Shown here piece by piece: positions 32,592-42,700 of a stretch of DNA of 64,000 nt. The stretch comes from Neomesorhizobium albiziae (GTDB lineage: Bacteria; Pseudomonadota; Alphaproteobacteria; Rhizobiales; Rhizobiaceae). The first letter of the stretch is position 1. Every line of letters begins with the position of its first letter. Below the pieces are notes generated by a model that saw only the letters and a program-made list of their open reading frames with translations, made no database searches and was not told the DNA's origin. Where the stretch lies: the NCBI RefSeq assembly GCF_900114255.1, contig NZ_FOSL01000022.1, forward strand, positions 1-64,000, written 5' to 3'. A program made the position numbers and the translations under genes.

Positions 32592-33071
32592 TCAATCGGC
32601 GTTGTCGGCGGCGGGTTGCCCACCGTCCGTTTGAAACGAATAGCCACCTTTTACCTTGACGACCTCCGTTTCTGCACGGGTTTCAATGATTGTCCTGATT
32701 GCAGCCTCAGTCTTCGATTTCTCCTGTTGCGATGCGTATTGGTGCTCCTTGCCAGGGAACAAGGTCCACCAGTCCACCAGCTTCCTGCGTTTGCCCGCCA
32801 GATAGACGAAGCCTTTGAAATATCCGCTGAAACCGTAGTTTGTGTGCCCGCGGGCCGCAGCAAGGCGTCCGAAAATGTCAGACTTAGGCTGGATCTGAAT
32901 GTCGCCGTCGTTCGGCGGCTGCTTCCGGAACGCCCAGGTGTGACCCTGGATCGTTGCTACCATGTAGCCTTTGCTCTCGAATTCAGCGGCTTCCGCGGGT
33001 TCGATCGTCACCTCGTCATAGTCTTCCTGGTCCCAGTCAATGACGCGGCCGGTCAGTCGGATTCCGTTCAT
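32592..33071 (-). CDS. Hypothetical protein, 159 residues
   Basis: Not recognised. It is a soluble, Glu/Lys-rich protein: EDYDEVTIEPAEAAEFESKG, then GHTWAFRKQPPNDGDIQI, an aromatic centre (YGFSGYFKGFVYLAGKRRK), and a C-terminal helix rich in Glu. AGGAG lies 12 nt upstream of the ATG at 33071. It is convergent with the nucleotidyltransferase-fold gene and lies downstream of merR on the same strand, separated by 53 bp. Confidence 0.5.
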   Translation of the reverse strand: MNGIRLTGRVIDWDQEDYDEVTIEPAEAAEFESKGYMVATIQGHTWAFRKQPPNDGDIQIQPKSDIFGRLAAARGHTNYGFSGYFKGFVYLAGKRRKLVDWWTLFPGKEHQYASQQEKSKTEAAIRTIIETRAETEVVKVKGGYSFQTDGGQPAADNAD

Positions 33072-33124
33072 TTGTCTGTGGCTCCTGCGGAAAGCTTTGG
33101 GAACGGTCTGCGTTGTGTAAGGCC

Positions 33125-33538
33125 TCAGTGCTCATGATTGCACAGGGAATGGTCCGACAGCGCCCGGATGACGTAGCAGTCGCCGACGGTTTCGCCCGTG
33201 CAGCAGGTGGCGATGCGCGCCAGTTCCTTTTCCAGCTTCTGCAGCCGGACGATGCGCTCCCGTACCGACGCAAGCTGCTCCGCAGCGATCCTGTCGGCGT
33301 TGGCGCAGGGCTTGTCGGCATGCCCACTCAGGTCGATCAGCTGGCGGATGGAATCGATGGTGAGGCCAAGGTCGCGGGCATGCCGGATGAACGCCAGCCG
33401 CTCCAATTCGCCCTTCCCGAAGCGCCTCTGGTTGCCCTCCGACCGCTCGGGCACATCGATCAGACCCATCTGCTCGTAGTAGCGGATAGTGGGGATTTTC
33501 ACGCCCGTGCGCCGGGACAGATCGCCTATCGAATACAT
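33125..33538 (-). CDS. MerR-family heavy-metal sensor (CadR/PbrR/ZntR type)
   Basis: A 137-residue regulator. The MerR winged helix (YSIGDLSRRTGVKIPTIRYYEQMGLI) occupies residues 1-70 and a dimerising helix residues 75-115. The metal site is shown by CAN (near residue 78), ATCC (near residue 112) and GDC (near residue 119), the three-cysteine arrangement of Cd/Pb/Zn sensors. The C-terminus ends with a Cys/His tail (LCNHEH). It should twist the 19-bp-spaced promoters at 33553 and 34117 to switch on the methyltransferase and P1B ATPase genes. The gene is divergent from those. Confidence 0.9.
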   Translation of the reverse strand: MYSIGDLSRRTGVKIPTIRYYEQMGLIDVPERSEGNQRRFGKGELERLAFIRHARDLGLTIDSIRQLIDLSGHADKPCANADRIAAEQLASVRERIVRLQKLEKELARIATCCTGETVGDCYVIRALSDHSLCNHEH

Positions 33539-33552
33539 TGCCGTTTTTCCTC

Positions 33553-33583
33553 TTGAATCTCTAGCTGCTAGAGCAATTAAGGT
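33553..33583 (+). promoter_or_regulatory. MerR-type promoter of the methyltransferase gene
   Basis: -35 TTGAAT (33553-33558) and -10 TAAGGT (33578-33583) are 19 bp apart, the long spacing typical of MerR-controlled promoters. The spacer holds the near-palindrome CTCTAGCTGCTAGAG. It lies between merR and the methyltransferase gene. Confidence 0.75.
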
Positions 33584-33612
33584 GTGCGGGAAGCAAAGAC
33601 AACAGGTGATGC

Positions 33613-34098
33613 ATGAACCCTTCCCCTACCAAATCCCGCGACAATCCCGGCGTCATCGCACCGCCCCCGCTGGTGTTCGCGGGAATCCTGGCGCTCGGCG
33701 TGCTTGCCGACAGGTATGTCACCGGAGCCTCGATTGCCGTGCCTGCTTTCGGGAGGCAGGCACTGGCCGTTGTCCTGGCTTGTGCGGGGTTTATCTTTCT
33801 TGGCGGTGCGCTCGGTCTCTTCCGCAGGGCGGGCACACGGGCCGAACCCTGGCAGCAGACGACCGCGATCGTCACCGGCGGTGTCTATCGGTTTACGCGC
33901 AACCCGATGTATGTGGGCATGGCCCTGGTGTACGCCGCGATTGCCGTCGCAGCCGGCAGCCCGGTCGCGCTCCTTTTGCTTCCGGCCGCGGTCCTCGCCA
34001 TCCATTACGGTGTCATCCTCAGGGAGGAACGCTATCTTCGGGCCAAGTTCGGTGCCGAGTACGTTGAGTACAAGTCAGGGGTGCGGCGTTGGCTTTGA
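33613..34098 (+). CDS. Isoprenylcysteine-carboxyl-methyltransferase-like membrane protein
   Basis: A 161-residue inner-membrane protein with four hydrophobic segments. The C-terminal ICMT/PEMT motif is present: GVYRFTRNPMYVGMAL, then an E-E-R-Y-L...FG-Y--Y segment (LREERYLRAKFGAEYVEY). These use S-adenosylmethionine; the substrate in bacteria is usually unknown. It shares a MerR-type promoter pattern with the P1B ATPase, so it is probably part of the metal response. Such genes are often found beside metal-efflux operons. Confidence 0.82.
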   Translation: MNPSPTKSRDNPGVIAPPPLVFAGILALGVLADRYVTGASIAVPAFGRQALAVVLACAGFIFLGGALGLFRRAGTRAEPWQQTTAIVTGGVYRFTRNPMYVGMALVYAAIAVAAGSPVALLLLPAAVLAIHYGVILREERYLRAKFGAEYVEYKSGVRRWL

Positions 34099-34116
34099 AC
34101 GGCGCGATCTTTTCGC

Positions 34117-34147
34117 TTGAACCTCTAGCTGCTTGAGCATGTAGCCT
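34117..34147 (+). promoter_or_regulatory. MerR-type promoter of the P1B ATPase gene
   Basis: -35 TTGAAC (34117-34122) and -10 TAGCCT (34142-34147) have the same 19-bp spacing, and the spacer holds CTCTAGCTGCTTGAG, which differs in one position from the operator at 33553. Confidence 0.75.
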
Positions 34148-34181
34148 CGGCGGAATTGAAGAACCTTTTCGGAAAGACATC

Positions 34182-36338
34182 ATGGCAGACCTCGCCACCC
34201 AGACACGGTACCGGGTCACCGGAATGGACTGCGCGTCCTGCGCGTCCAAGATCGACACGGCCGTGAGGCGGATCGACGGCGTCGAGGATGTCTCGGTCTC
34301 TGTCGCCAATGGCAGATTGACGGTCACCCACGGCGGCGGGGTAACGAACGAAGCGATCGTAAGGCAGGTATCGAAACTGGGTTATGGAGTGAGGCCTGCA
34401 GAGGATGGCCAAAAGGCGGATTTCGGGCGGCAGCACGACCGGGAGTCCCCGCACGATCATGGTGCGGAGCAAACGGAGACCCTGTGGCAGTCGAAACGAG
34501 CGCTGTTGACCATCGCTTCCGGTGTTGCCCTGGCGGCGGCATTTGTGATCGGAAAGCTTGTTCCCACAACCGAATACTGGGCTTTTCTCGCGGCACTGCT
34601 GGTCGGTCTGGTTCCGATCGCGCGGCGGGCAGTGACGGCCGCCCTTGCCGGGACGCCGTTCTCCATCGAGACGCTGATGACGATCGCGGCCGTCGGCGCG
34701 GTTCTGATCGGTGCCGCCGAGGAGGCCGCAACCGTCGTGCTCCTCTTCCTCGTCGGCGAACTGCTGGAAGGCGTGGCTGCGGGACGCGCCCGGGCAAGCA
34801 TCCAGGGATTGGCAGACCTCGTACCGAAGACCGCGTTGGTCGAGCGGGAAGGCCGGACCGTCGAGATGGCGGCAGAAAGCCTTGCGGTCGGCGACGTGAT
34901 CGTCGTCCGCCCCGGCGACCGCATCCCTGCAGACGGCGAGATCGTCGAAGGGTCGAGCGAGATCGACGAAGCGCCCGTCACCGGTGAAAGCACCCGTAAG
35001 CGGAAAGGCGAAAAGGACGCGGTGTTCGCGGGAACGATAAATACCGATGGCGTTCTCACGATCCGCGTGACGGCAACGGCCGAGGACAACACGATCGCCC
35101 GCGTCGTGCGGCTGGTCGAGGAAGCACAGGAGAGCAAGGCTCCGACCGAGCGGTTCATCGACCGCTTCTCCCGCTATTACACGCCGGGGGTTTTGGTCGT
35201 CGGCGCGCTCGTGGCCGTGGTGCCGCCGCTGCTGTTCGGTGGCGGATGGAATGAGTGGATGTACAAGGGCCTCGCGATCCTGCTGATCGGTTGTCCCTGC
35301 GCTTTGGTGATTTCCACTCCCGCCGCGGTGGCAGCAGGTCTTTCGGCAGGCGCGCGTCGCGGCATGCTGATGAAGGGAGGGGCTGTCCTCGAGGGCTTCG
35401 GCAAGATCACAGCCGTCGCGTTCGACAAGACGGGCACACTGACCAAGGGAAAGCCCGTCGTAACGGACGTCGTCGCCTACGGGCGGAGCGAGCGTGAAGT
35501 CCTGTCGATCGCAGCCGCCCTCGAACAGGGATCGAGCCACCCGCTTGCCGTCGCCATCCTGGAGAAGGCGAAGACGGATAAGGCACCAATACCTCCGGCG
35601 TTCGGAGCGAAGGCGGTCTCGGGCAAGGGGGTCGAAGGCAATGTCGGAGGCGTGGCGCTGTTCCTCGCCTCCGCCAAGGCGGCTGCCGAACGCGCATCCC
35701 TTTCCCCGGAACAGGTTGCCCGCATCGAAGAATTGAACGGCCAGGGGAAGACGGTCTCAGTCGTGCTCGCCGCCAATTCCGTTGCGGGCATGGTCGCGAT
35801 GCGCGATGAGCCCCGGGAAGACGCGAAGATGGGGCTGGCGGCCCTTAGGGACCTGGGCATTCGCACCGTGATGCTTACCGGGGACAACCGCAAGACGTCA
35901 GAAGCCATTGCCGCGGGCCTTGGTGTCGAGGCACGGGCCGAACTGCTGCCGCAGGACAAGCAGCGGATTGTCGGCGAGATGCAGAAGGATGGCCTCAAGG
36001 TGGCCAAAGTTGGCGACGGCATCAACGACGCTCCCGCGCTCGCGGCGGCCGACATCGGCATCGCCATGGGTGGCGGCACCGATGTGGCGCTGGAGACTGC
36101 GGATGCGGCAATCCTTCATGGGCGCGTCCGGGACGTTTCGCTTATGATCCTTTTGTCGCGGGCAGTGATGGTGAACATCAAGCAGAACATCGCTGTCGCG
36201 CTCGGGCTGAAGGCGGTCTTGCTGGTGACGACGGTTATCGGCGTCACGGGCCTCTGGCCGGCCATTCTCGCCGACACGGGCGCGACCGTGCTGGTGACTG
36301 CAAATGCAATGCGACTCCTGGGTTGGAGGGGGCGCTGA
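34182..36338 (+). CDS. cadA: P1B-type heavy-metal ATPase (Zn/Cd/Pb efflux)
   Basis: A 718-residue metal pump. One N-terminal HMA domain has the CASC site (C17, C20), followed by a His/Asp-rich linker (DRESPHDHGAEQ). Membrane helices surround the CPC ion site (C371-P-C373). The phosphorylation motif DKTGT starts at D415, TGE (PVTGES) is the actuator, and GDGINDAPAL the hinge. CPC with this helix pattern assigns it to Zn/Cd/Pb export from the cytoplasm. It has its own MerR-type promoter and lies with merR and the methyltransferase. Confidence 0.93.
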   Translation: MADLATQTRYRVTGMDCASCASKIDTAVRRIDGVEDVSVSVANGRLTVTHGGGVTNEAIVRQVSKLGYGVRPAEDGQKADFGRQHDRESPHDHGAEQTETLWQSKRALLTIASGVALAAAFVIGKLVPTTEYWAFLAALLVGLVPIARRAVTAALAGTPFSIETLMTIAAVGAVLIGAAEEAATVVLLFLVGELLEGVAAGRARASIQGLADLVPKTALVEREGRTVEMAAESLAVGDVIVVRPGDRIPADGEIVEGSSEIDEAPVTGESTRKRKGEKDAVFAGTINTDGVLTIRVTATAEDNTIARVVRLVEEAQESKAPTERFIDRFSRYYTPGVLVVGALVAVVPPLLFGGGWNEWMYKGLAILLIGCPCALVISTPAAVAAGLSAGARRGMLMKGGAVLEGFGKITAVAFDKTGTLTKGKPVVTDVVAYGRSEREVLSIAAALEQGSSHPLAVAILEKAKTDKAPIPPAFGAKAVSGKGVEGNVGGVALFLASAKAAAERASLSPEQVARIEELNGQGKTVSVVLAANSVAGMVAMRDEPREDAKMGLAALRDLGIRTVMLTGDNRKTSEAIAAGLGVEARAELLPQDKQRIVGEMQKDGLKVAKVGDGINDAPALAAADIGIAMGGGTDVALETADAAILHGRVRDVSLMILLSRAVMVNIKQNIAVALGLKAVLLVTTVIGVTGLWPAILADTGATVLVTANAMRLLGWRGR

Positions 36339-36745
36339 AGGGAGCTGCAAAAGAACTCGACATCACTGACGGCGAGATCGAAATCAAGTTCGGCAGCGGC
36401 TACACCGTCACCTGAATAAGGGATTCGGATGGCAAGCACGAACAAGTCGCGTTCAATCTTGGATCGCCGAAGGCGAACGATCGCGGCATGGCTTGGGCGG
36501 CGGCTTTGGAAATCATCAGGAGCCGGAACGAAATGCAGCCCGCCGAAGCGGCCTGATCACGAGGTGGGGAAGAAGGGCAAGGCAGGGAGGGGGGCCTTTC
36601 CTGGCCGTAGCGGCTCAGTCTCCGCCGCCTCCGCACCCGCCGCCGCCACACCCACCTCCACATTCAGCTCCGCGCCGCAGCCACCGCCGCACCAGGTGAG
36701 TGCGACACGTATCCCTGGAGCAAAGGCAGGCATCTCGGCATCATA
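36339..36745. other. Intergenic region with two coding remnants
   Basis: Right after the ATPase stop, a plus-strand frame (36323-36415) reads LKGAAKELDITDGEIEIKFG and ends in a stop; it looks like the tail of a lost small gene and has only weak start options. On the minus strand, about 36605-36664 reads ECGGGCGGGGCGGGGD then stop, a Cys/Gly-repeat tail known from some exported rhizobial proteins, but no full gene can be assembled upstream of it. Confidence 0.35.
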
Positions 36746-39700
36746 TTACGTCGACGCCGGTTCGCACACCGCTGATGGGACGCTGGATTCGGTAGCTGGC
36801 TTGCAAAGAATAAACCGTCGCACACCATTCTGTTTGACTTTGCCAGCGGCGTTGTGGAAGCAGACGTCCAGTTCCCAGCCTTGAGGGCTCTGACTGGCGG
36901 TGACGATGGTGAAACCATCACCAGGATGGAACGATGCGGTTACCTCGCAATGATAGGGCTTTGGGCCCCAGTCTACCTCACGGAAATCGAAGCCGTCGGG
37001 TTCATTAAAGTCCGCCGTTATGCCATTGGCGAAGGGAAACGGCGAATAGAGCGCCGCGCTGTGCACCGAATGCACCGTCACTGTATCCCCCTGGGGCGAG
37101 GTCAATGTGATTTCCGCGGTCATGCCAAGATGCTCGTCGCCTGACAGGAAGACCAGATTGCTGATCCTCTCGTCGGAGATGAATTTCAGCAGCCTATGCA
37201 TGGAGCGCGGATATCCCTCCCAGACGTCCGAATGAAGCGCCCGTCCTGGATCCTCAACGGAGCAAAGCCGCCGTGGTAGTAGCAGCGACGGCGTTAGCAC
37301 GAACTTCGGTCGATCCGCAGGTTGTGCAAGCATCCAACTGCACAAAGATTGGAACTGTCTCTCACCCATAATGCGCGCACGGCGCCAGTTGCGCGCATTT
37401 CGCCCTCCGCGGCGAGTCCGTGTGTCGCTTAGAAAGAAGGGGAACCCTTCATGGACGAACGAGCGCCAAATGCTCACATTGTCGGACTCGAGGATACCAC
37501 GCTCATAGCGAAAATACGCTCTGCGCCCCCGCTTAAGGGTGCTTTCGGCGATTTCATCCGAGTCGGGATCAGCATTCGGATCGGGATCGTTCGGCGCCCA
37601 GTTATCGCTAATCTCATGATCGTCGAGCATGGCCTCGACCCTGAGGCCAAAATTCTGCCGCACGCTGTTGACGCCGCGGCTCTGAGCACGCCTTTCGTGC
37701 GGTATACGGAATTTCTCGTCAAGAATTTTCGGGTCGAAGAGGCCGGCGGTGGCGTCCGTGTAGATCTGATCGCCAGCCAGCAGGAGTAGCGTAGGGGAAT
37801 CGCGCAGACCCAGCCGGTCGCCAAGTGACAGCAGCGATCTGTCGGCCGGACCGGGTGTGGCATCGACACCATTCGGCATGGCGTTGAGGATGTCGCTCGG
37901 ATATTGGCAACTGGCGAGCGCGAAGGTTACTTTTTGCGCGCTGTCCTTCTGCAGCGTCGGCAAGTCGTGCAGTTCGCCGAGAGGCCCGCTATCGATCAGG
38001 CCCCCGCGCAACTGATCCAGCCGATCGCATCGAAGAGCCTTGTCGATGCACTCCGCGTGCAGCGCGCCGCCTAGCATCGGGCTAATGGCGTGAGCCGCCG
38101 ACGCTGGTTCTGGATGGCGCGCCGTTCCACCTATGCCCTCAGCTTGGTGATAGATCAGGAGCAATAGGACTTGCTTGGATCGCGGCCATTTCGAGGCCGA
38201 TGCCTCGAAAGTGTAGGGAAATTTGGATCCTCGGCTTAGGTCCTCCCGTTTAATCTCGAGCCCAATATAGAGCGGCTCGAGCGCTTGGGCACTCTCCGAA
38301 CCTTTCGGCATTCGTCGCTGTAGCTTGTCGGCTTGGCCCTTCCGTGGTTCCACCGGCAGGATCCAGGCGCCTAGCGGAACACCGCTGCCACTTGTGTCGG
38401 CTGCGGCGATCCGGATCTTGTTGCGACGCACGGACACGCTGACGCCTAGCGCCGGCGCCCTCGCCACAAACGGGAACGGTGCCTTTGCGGTCGCCAGATC
38501 GACAGCGTAGTCGGCCATAAGCACACGGGATATTCCGGGCTTCTGGGGCATCGCTTGCACCTCTTCGACCTTCTCTGCATCCGGCTGTCCAAGGTAATGC
38601 GCGATGACGTCGCAGATACTGCCTGCGTGCTTGCCGATGAGGCAGTCCTGATGACCGTGACCGTCGATCAACCAGGTCAGATAAGAGGCCCGGTCGAGCA
38701 CGAGATGCGGGCCTGCCGCGGTTTCGATCAGTTGCTTCATCGCTTCCGGCGGCAGAGTCTGTTCGACGGCCTCCGCCAAACCGTTGAGATAACGAACGTT
38801 GGAAGCGGCAAGCAAGTTGCGCATCAGAGCGAGTGTGGCTGGGTCGACCAGCCCGTTCTCCTTGCCGTGGATTGACATCATGGGGAACTGCAGTCGTTCC
38901 TGCACCCGGCTCGGCAGCACATAGCGGTTGATGCCATCGCGATCGGTAACCGTGTTGTAGCCGACGAAATGAATGACCTGCGAAATCGTCTGCACACTGA
39001 TCGCGCCAAAGAAGTCGTCAAGGTGGTCGAGCACTTCATCCGACACGTTTTTAAGCGCAAAGGTATTGGCATAAAGAGCATCCATGCGGTGCCGCGTTCC
39101 CACCCAGGGCGTCGCCTTGCCGAGCGGCCAACGTGGATTCTCGCGGCGAAATTCCTCGGGCGTTACCCCCATCGCAGCCAGCCCACGGTCGAGCAATTGA
39201 TCGGTAAGGGGCAATTCACCGCGCGGGCTGAACTCGTATTTCTCAAGCGATAGGAAGAAACGAACATATCGCATCAGATACGCGGCGAGAATGTTCGATG
39301 GGCTCATCAGCATCGCAGGTCCCACCTGCGAGAACACCACTCGTCCGATCTTCCTTGGCATATTTTCGGCAAACGGGAACCTTTTCTGAAGCTTCCCTTG
39401 CGCTAGCACCTTGGGGACTTGCTGTAGCTCGGTATCCGGTTCGTCGACGCCGAGCATCGCCATGCTGAACATCGCGGCGCCCATGCAATGGGCAACCACG
39501 TCAACTCTGCCTGCGTTAGTAGTCTCAAGGACGCGGTCTATGGCGATTGGAATATCCTTCTCGGCCATAACCTCGAACGGCCAGTCGCCGGTGGCGGTCG
39601 GCAGGCCCGCGCTGGTGCGCAGATCCAGCACCCAGACATCGCGGCCGGCGTTGTAGAGCGTCTCAACCAGATTGCCGGGAACGGCCGGGTGGGCGAAGGT

Positions 39701-42700
39701 GGTTCCACTGGCACTATAACCATGAATCAACAGAACTGGCCGCTGGGGAATGTTGCAGCCAGGCTTGCGCCCGGAGCCGTCATAGCGAGCCAATCGGATG
39801 CGAACGGGAAAGGCGACGCTGCCATCGACAGTCAGCCAGTCGATTTGGGGCGAGCCGATGCCCGGCAGGGCGCCCGGCAGCCGTTGCGGCTCCCGGTCGG
39901 CCGGTGCATCTGGCTTGCGAAAACTCAGAGAATGGACCTCGAGCAAAACCCGCAGCCCGTAGAGCGCCAGTGAAAACAGGTCGATCCAGGCGGCGATTCC
40001 GTCCTGTTGGTCGACCACCCGGATCAGCGGGACCGACTGCTTTGCCAAGTAGCGTTTGTTCAGTGTGAGCTTTGGCCGGGTGCCCGCAATTCCCGTCGTC
40101 ATGTCCGGGAATTTCTCCAGCGTCATCTCCATAGCCTGCGTCCAGGGGCTGGCGAAGCGCGCATAGGTCAGCCGTTTCACGCCCCGGATCGCCCGCCCCT
40201 TGAAGTGGGCCGCGTCGAGTTCCCCATCGTGCAGGACCTTGGCATTGTCGATGCGCAGATCGTATTCCACGAGCCGCATTCCTCCCGAATGCGTCAAAAG
40301 GAGGAAAATGTCGACAAAGTATCGCCACCAAGGTTGCCCCTTTTCCATGTGCGGTGGCATCAGACGCAGCCTTCTCTGGCGGGCACGGATTACACTGTGG
40401 GCAATGTCGCGCATCCCGCGATTGTTGATCCATGCCCAGAAGGACCGCGTGATACGCCGAATTGGCCCGGAATCTTCCAGCGCAAAGAGGCTGAGCGTGC
40501 CGGAAATCTCCGCAACCATGGCGACATCCGTCGCTTCGTCGACTTCGTCCGAGACGGCGTCGAAAGAGCACCTCTTGCGAAGGATACGCAAGCGTCCCTT
40601 GCCTGGTTGTCCAACCCGGCCGGGCGCAATACGCATACAACGGCCGCCTTTTGGCGTGTCGCGCGCGAGCAGTCGTGCGATCTCCACCGGCTCGGTCGTC
40701 AAGGTCAGCTCGACTTCATGCGTGTTCGGGTTGCCGGCTCCGTCATAGAGCGTCACGCAGCCACGCACCTGCTCAGTCAGCTCAATTTGCGTCTTCACCG
40801 GCTCTGTGTCGACGGTCGGCCTGACAAATGCCGGGCGACGGCCAGACTTCGCGGCGCTCCCATTTTCGGCTTCGGTCAGGCCGCCGCCCGTCAGTTGCCA
40901 GGCCTCCTTCAACTTGCCGAGCGCTCTCAAAGCGAGCGTGGCAATCGTGAGCGCCGGATTGATTCCTAGCGAGGTGGGTATGATCGATCCATCAAGCACA
41001 GCCAGGCCTTCGAAGGTGGCGGGATCGACGGTTGGGTCGCCCGGCTCTTCGGCGATGAACACTTGGCCCCATTGATTCGTTACGCCTGCATGGAAATCGG
41101 AGCCCATAGCGCAGCCGCCAAGCGGATGAACGGTCACCGACGGCCCGCGCTGACGGCCGAAGATTCCTTCGAGCTTTTCCGAGAGCGGCCGCCACAAAAG
41201 ATTGTTGACCAGTCGCCCACCCGTCGGCTTGATCAGCGTGGCGAGCATCTCGTGTTGCTTTGCAAAGCGACTGTCCAAGCGCAGTTCTGGCCATCGCACC
41301 GTCAACATGCCGTCCGCATTGTCGGGATCGTGGGGATTTCTATCCGCCATCACCAGTTCACCGTCGGCGCTATCGCGGGCAATCATCGCAAGCACTAATG
41401 AGTCTCTGATCGCATCGGGGTTGACCGAAGCGGTATCGGGCCGTGGTCGATCGCGCCGGTGCTTCGACCAATCGCCGGAGACCAGGTTGTTGATGGCGTC
41501 GAACGTCGTCGTGCTCTCTTCGAACAGTCGGCGCAATGGACCGGGCACCGCGAGATCTTGGATAACGACATCGGTCTCAGGGTTGCCCTCGCGCAGGTCA
41601 ATCATGGCGGTAATCGTAGGGCCGACGCTGCGGCTAACGTTTGGGTCCAGAGGATCTGTCGCCTCATCGGCCACCGCGTTTACGTTCTTGCCGAGACCGT
41701 AAGCGACGGCGATCATGTCGCCGTTGGCTGAGAAGCGGCGCCCTACCTGCGGAGAGATCGGAAATGTTATGTCGTCATGCGAGCGTTTCAGAATCTCGGT
41801 CGAGCCAAAGGTGCCTGCAGCCAGGATAACCCGTCGGGCGCGAAGGACGAATGGTTTGGGCTGGCGATCGCGCAGGTGCGCGTCTGTGTGGTTGACCTCG
41901 ATCAACCAGCCTCCTTGTCCCCGTTCGATCGGCTTGATACGCAAAACCGTCGCACCGGTGACCATTTTGACGCCGGCATTGCTTGCCCGGACAAGCAGGT
42001 TCAGGTCGAGCGAATTTTTGGCGTTATGGTTGCAGCCGGTCGCGCAGTCTCCACACAACAAGCAAGGATCGAGCGTGACACCAGCATGGTTGTCGCCGGG
42101 GTTCGCGGCGATCGTCACATGAGTCTCTTTGAAGGTTGCTGGGCGGAGTTTTTCTCCGATCTCTGGCTGAAGTTTGTTGAATGTGTGCGAGTGGAGTTCG
42201 CGCAACGCGTTCGTCTTGTCGAGCTGCTTGGGGATCTCGTTGGCGAAGCGCACAGCTCCGAGATAATCGCTAACGCGCTGAGACAGGGAGAAGATCGCCT
42301 CAGTGTCATCACGGATCCCTTTAGGCCAGCCAGCCTCCGCGAACACTGGGCGGATCGGCATTTCCATGACACCAGCATTAATCAACGAGCCTCCGCCAAG
42401 GCCTGACGCCATCAAGGCCACTGCATCTGCGCTCCAGCGCAGGTCGTAGAGCCCGTCCAGCGTGCCGCTCTGTCGCTTAGCCCCCGGCGTCACGAAACGC
42501 ACGTGACCCGGCAATTCCGACATACGCGAAGGGAACATACCGGCCATATATTCCTGACCCCGTTCGAGGACGCAGACGCTCAACTTGCCATTGTCATCGA
42601 CGCAGCCGCCGAGTTCGGCGGCTGCCACGGCGCCGCCGTAACCGCTGCCGACGATCAATACATCGAAAAAGTCTGTTCCTTGCTCGTCAACCAACGATGT

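Noticed and set aside
32544-33137. 197-codon plus-strand open frame
   Set aside because: It is antisense to the 159-residue hypothetical gene and merR region, with a composition typical of shadow frames.
40007-40969. 320-codon plus-strand open frame inside the fusion gene
   Set aside because: It is antisense to the GMC/linker part of the fusion protein and shows no family features.
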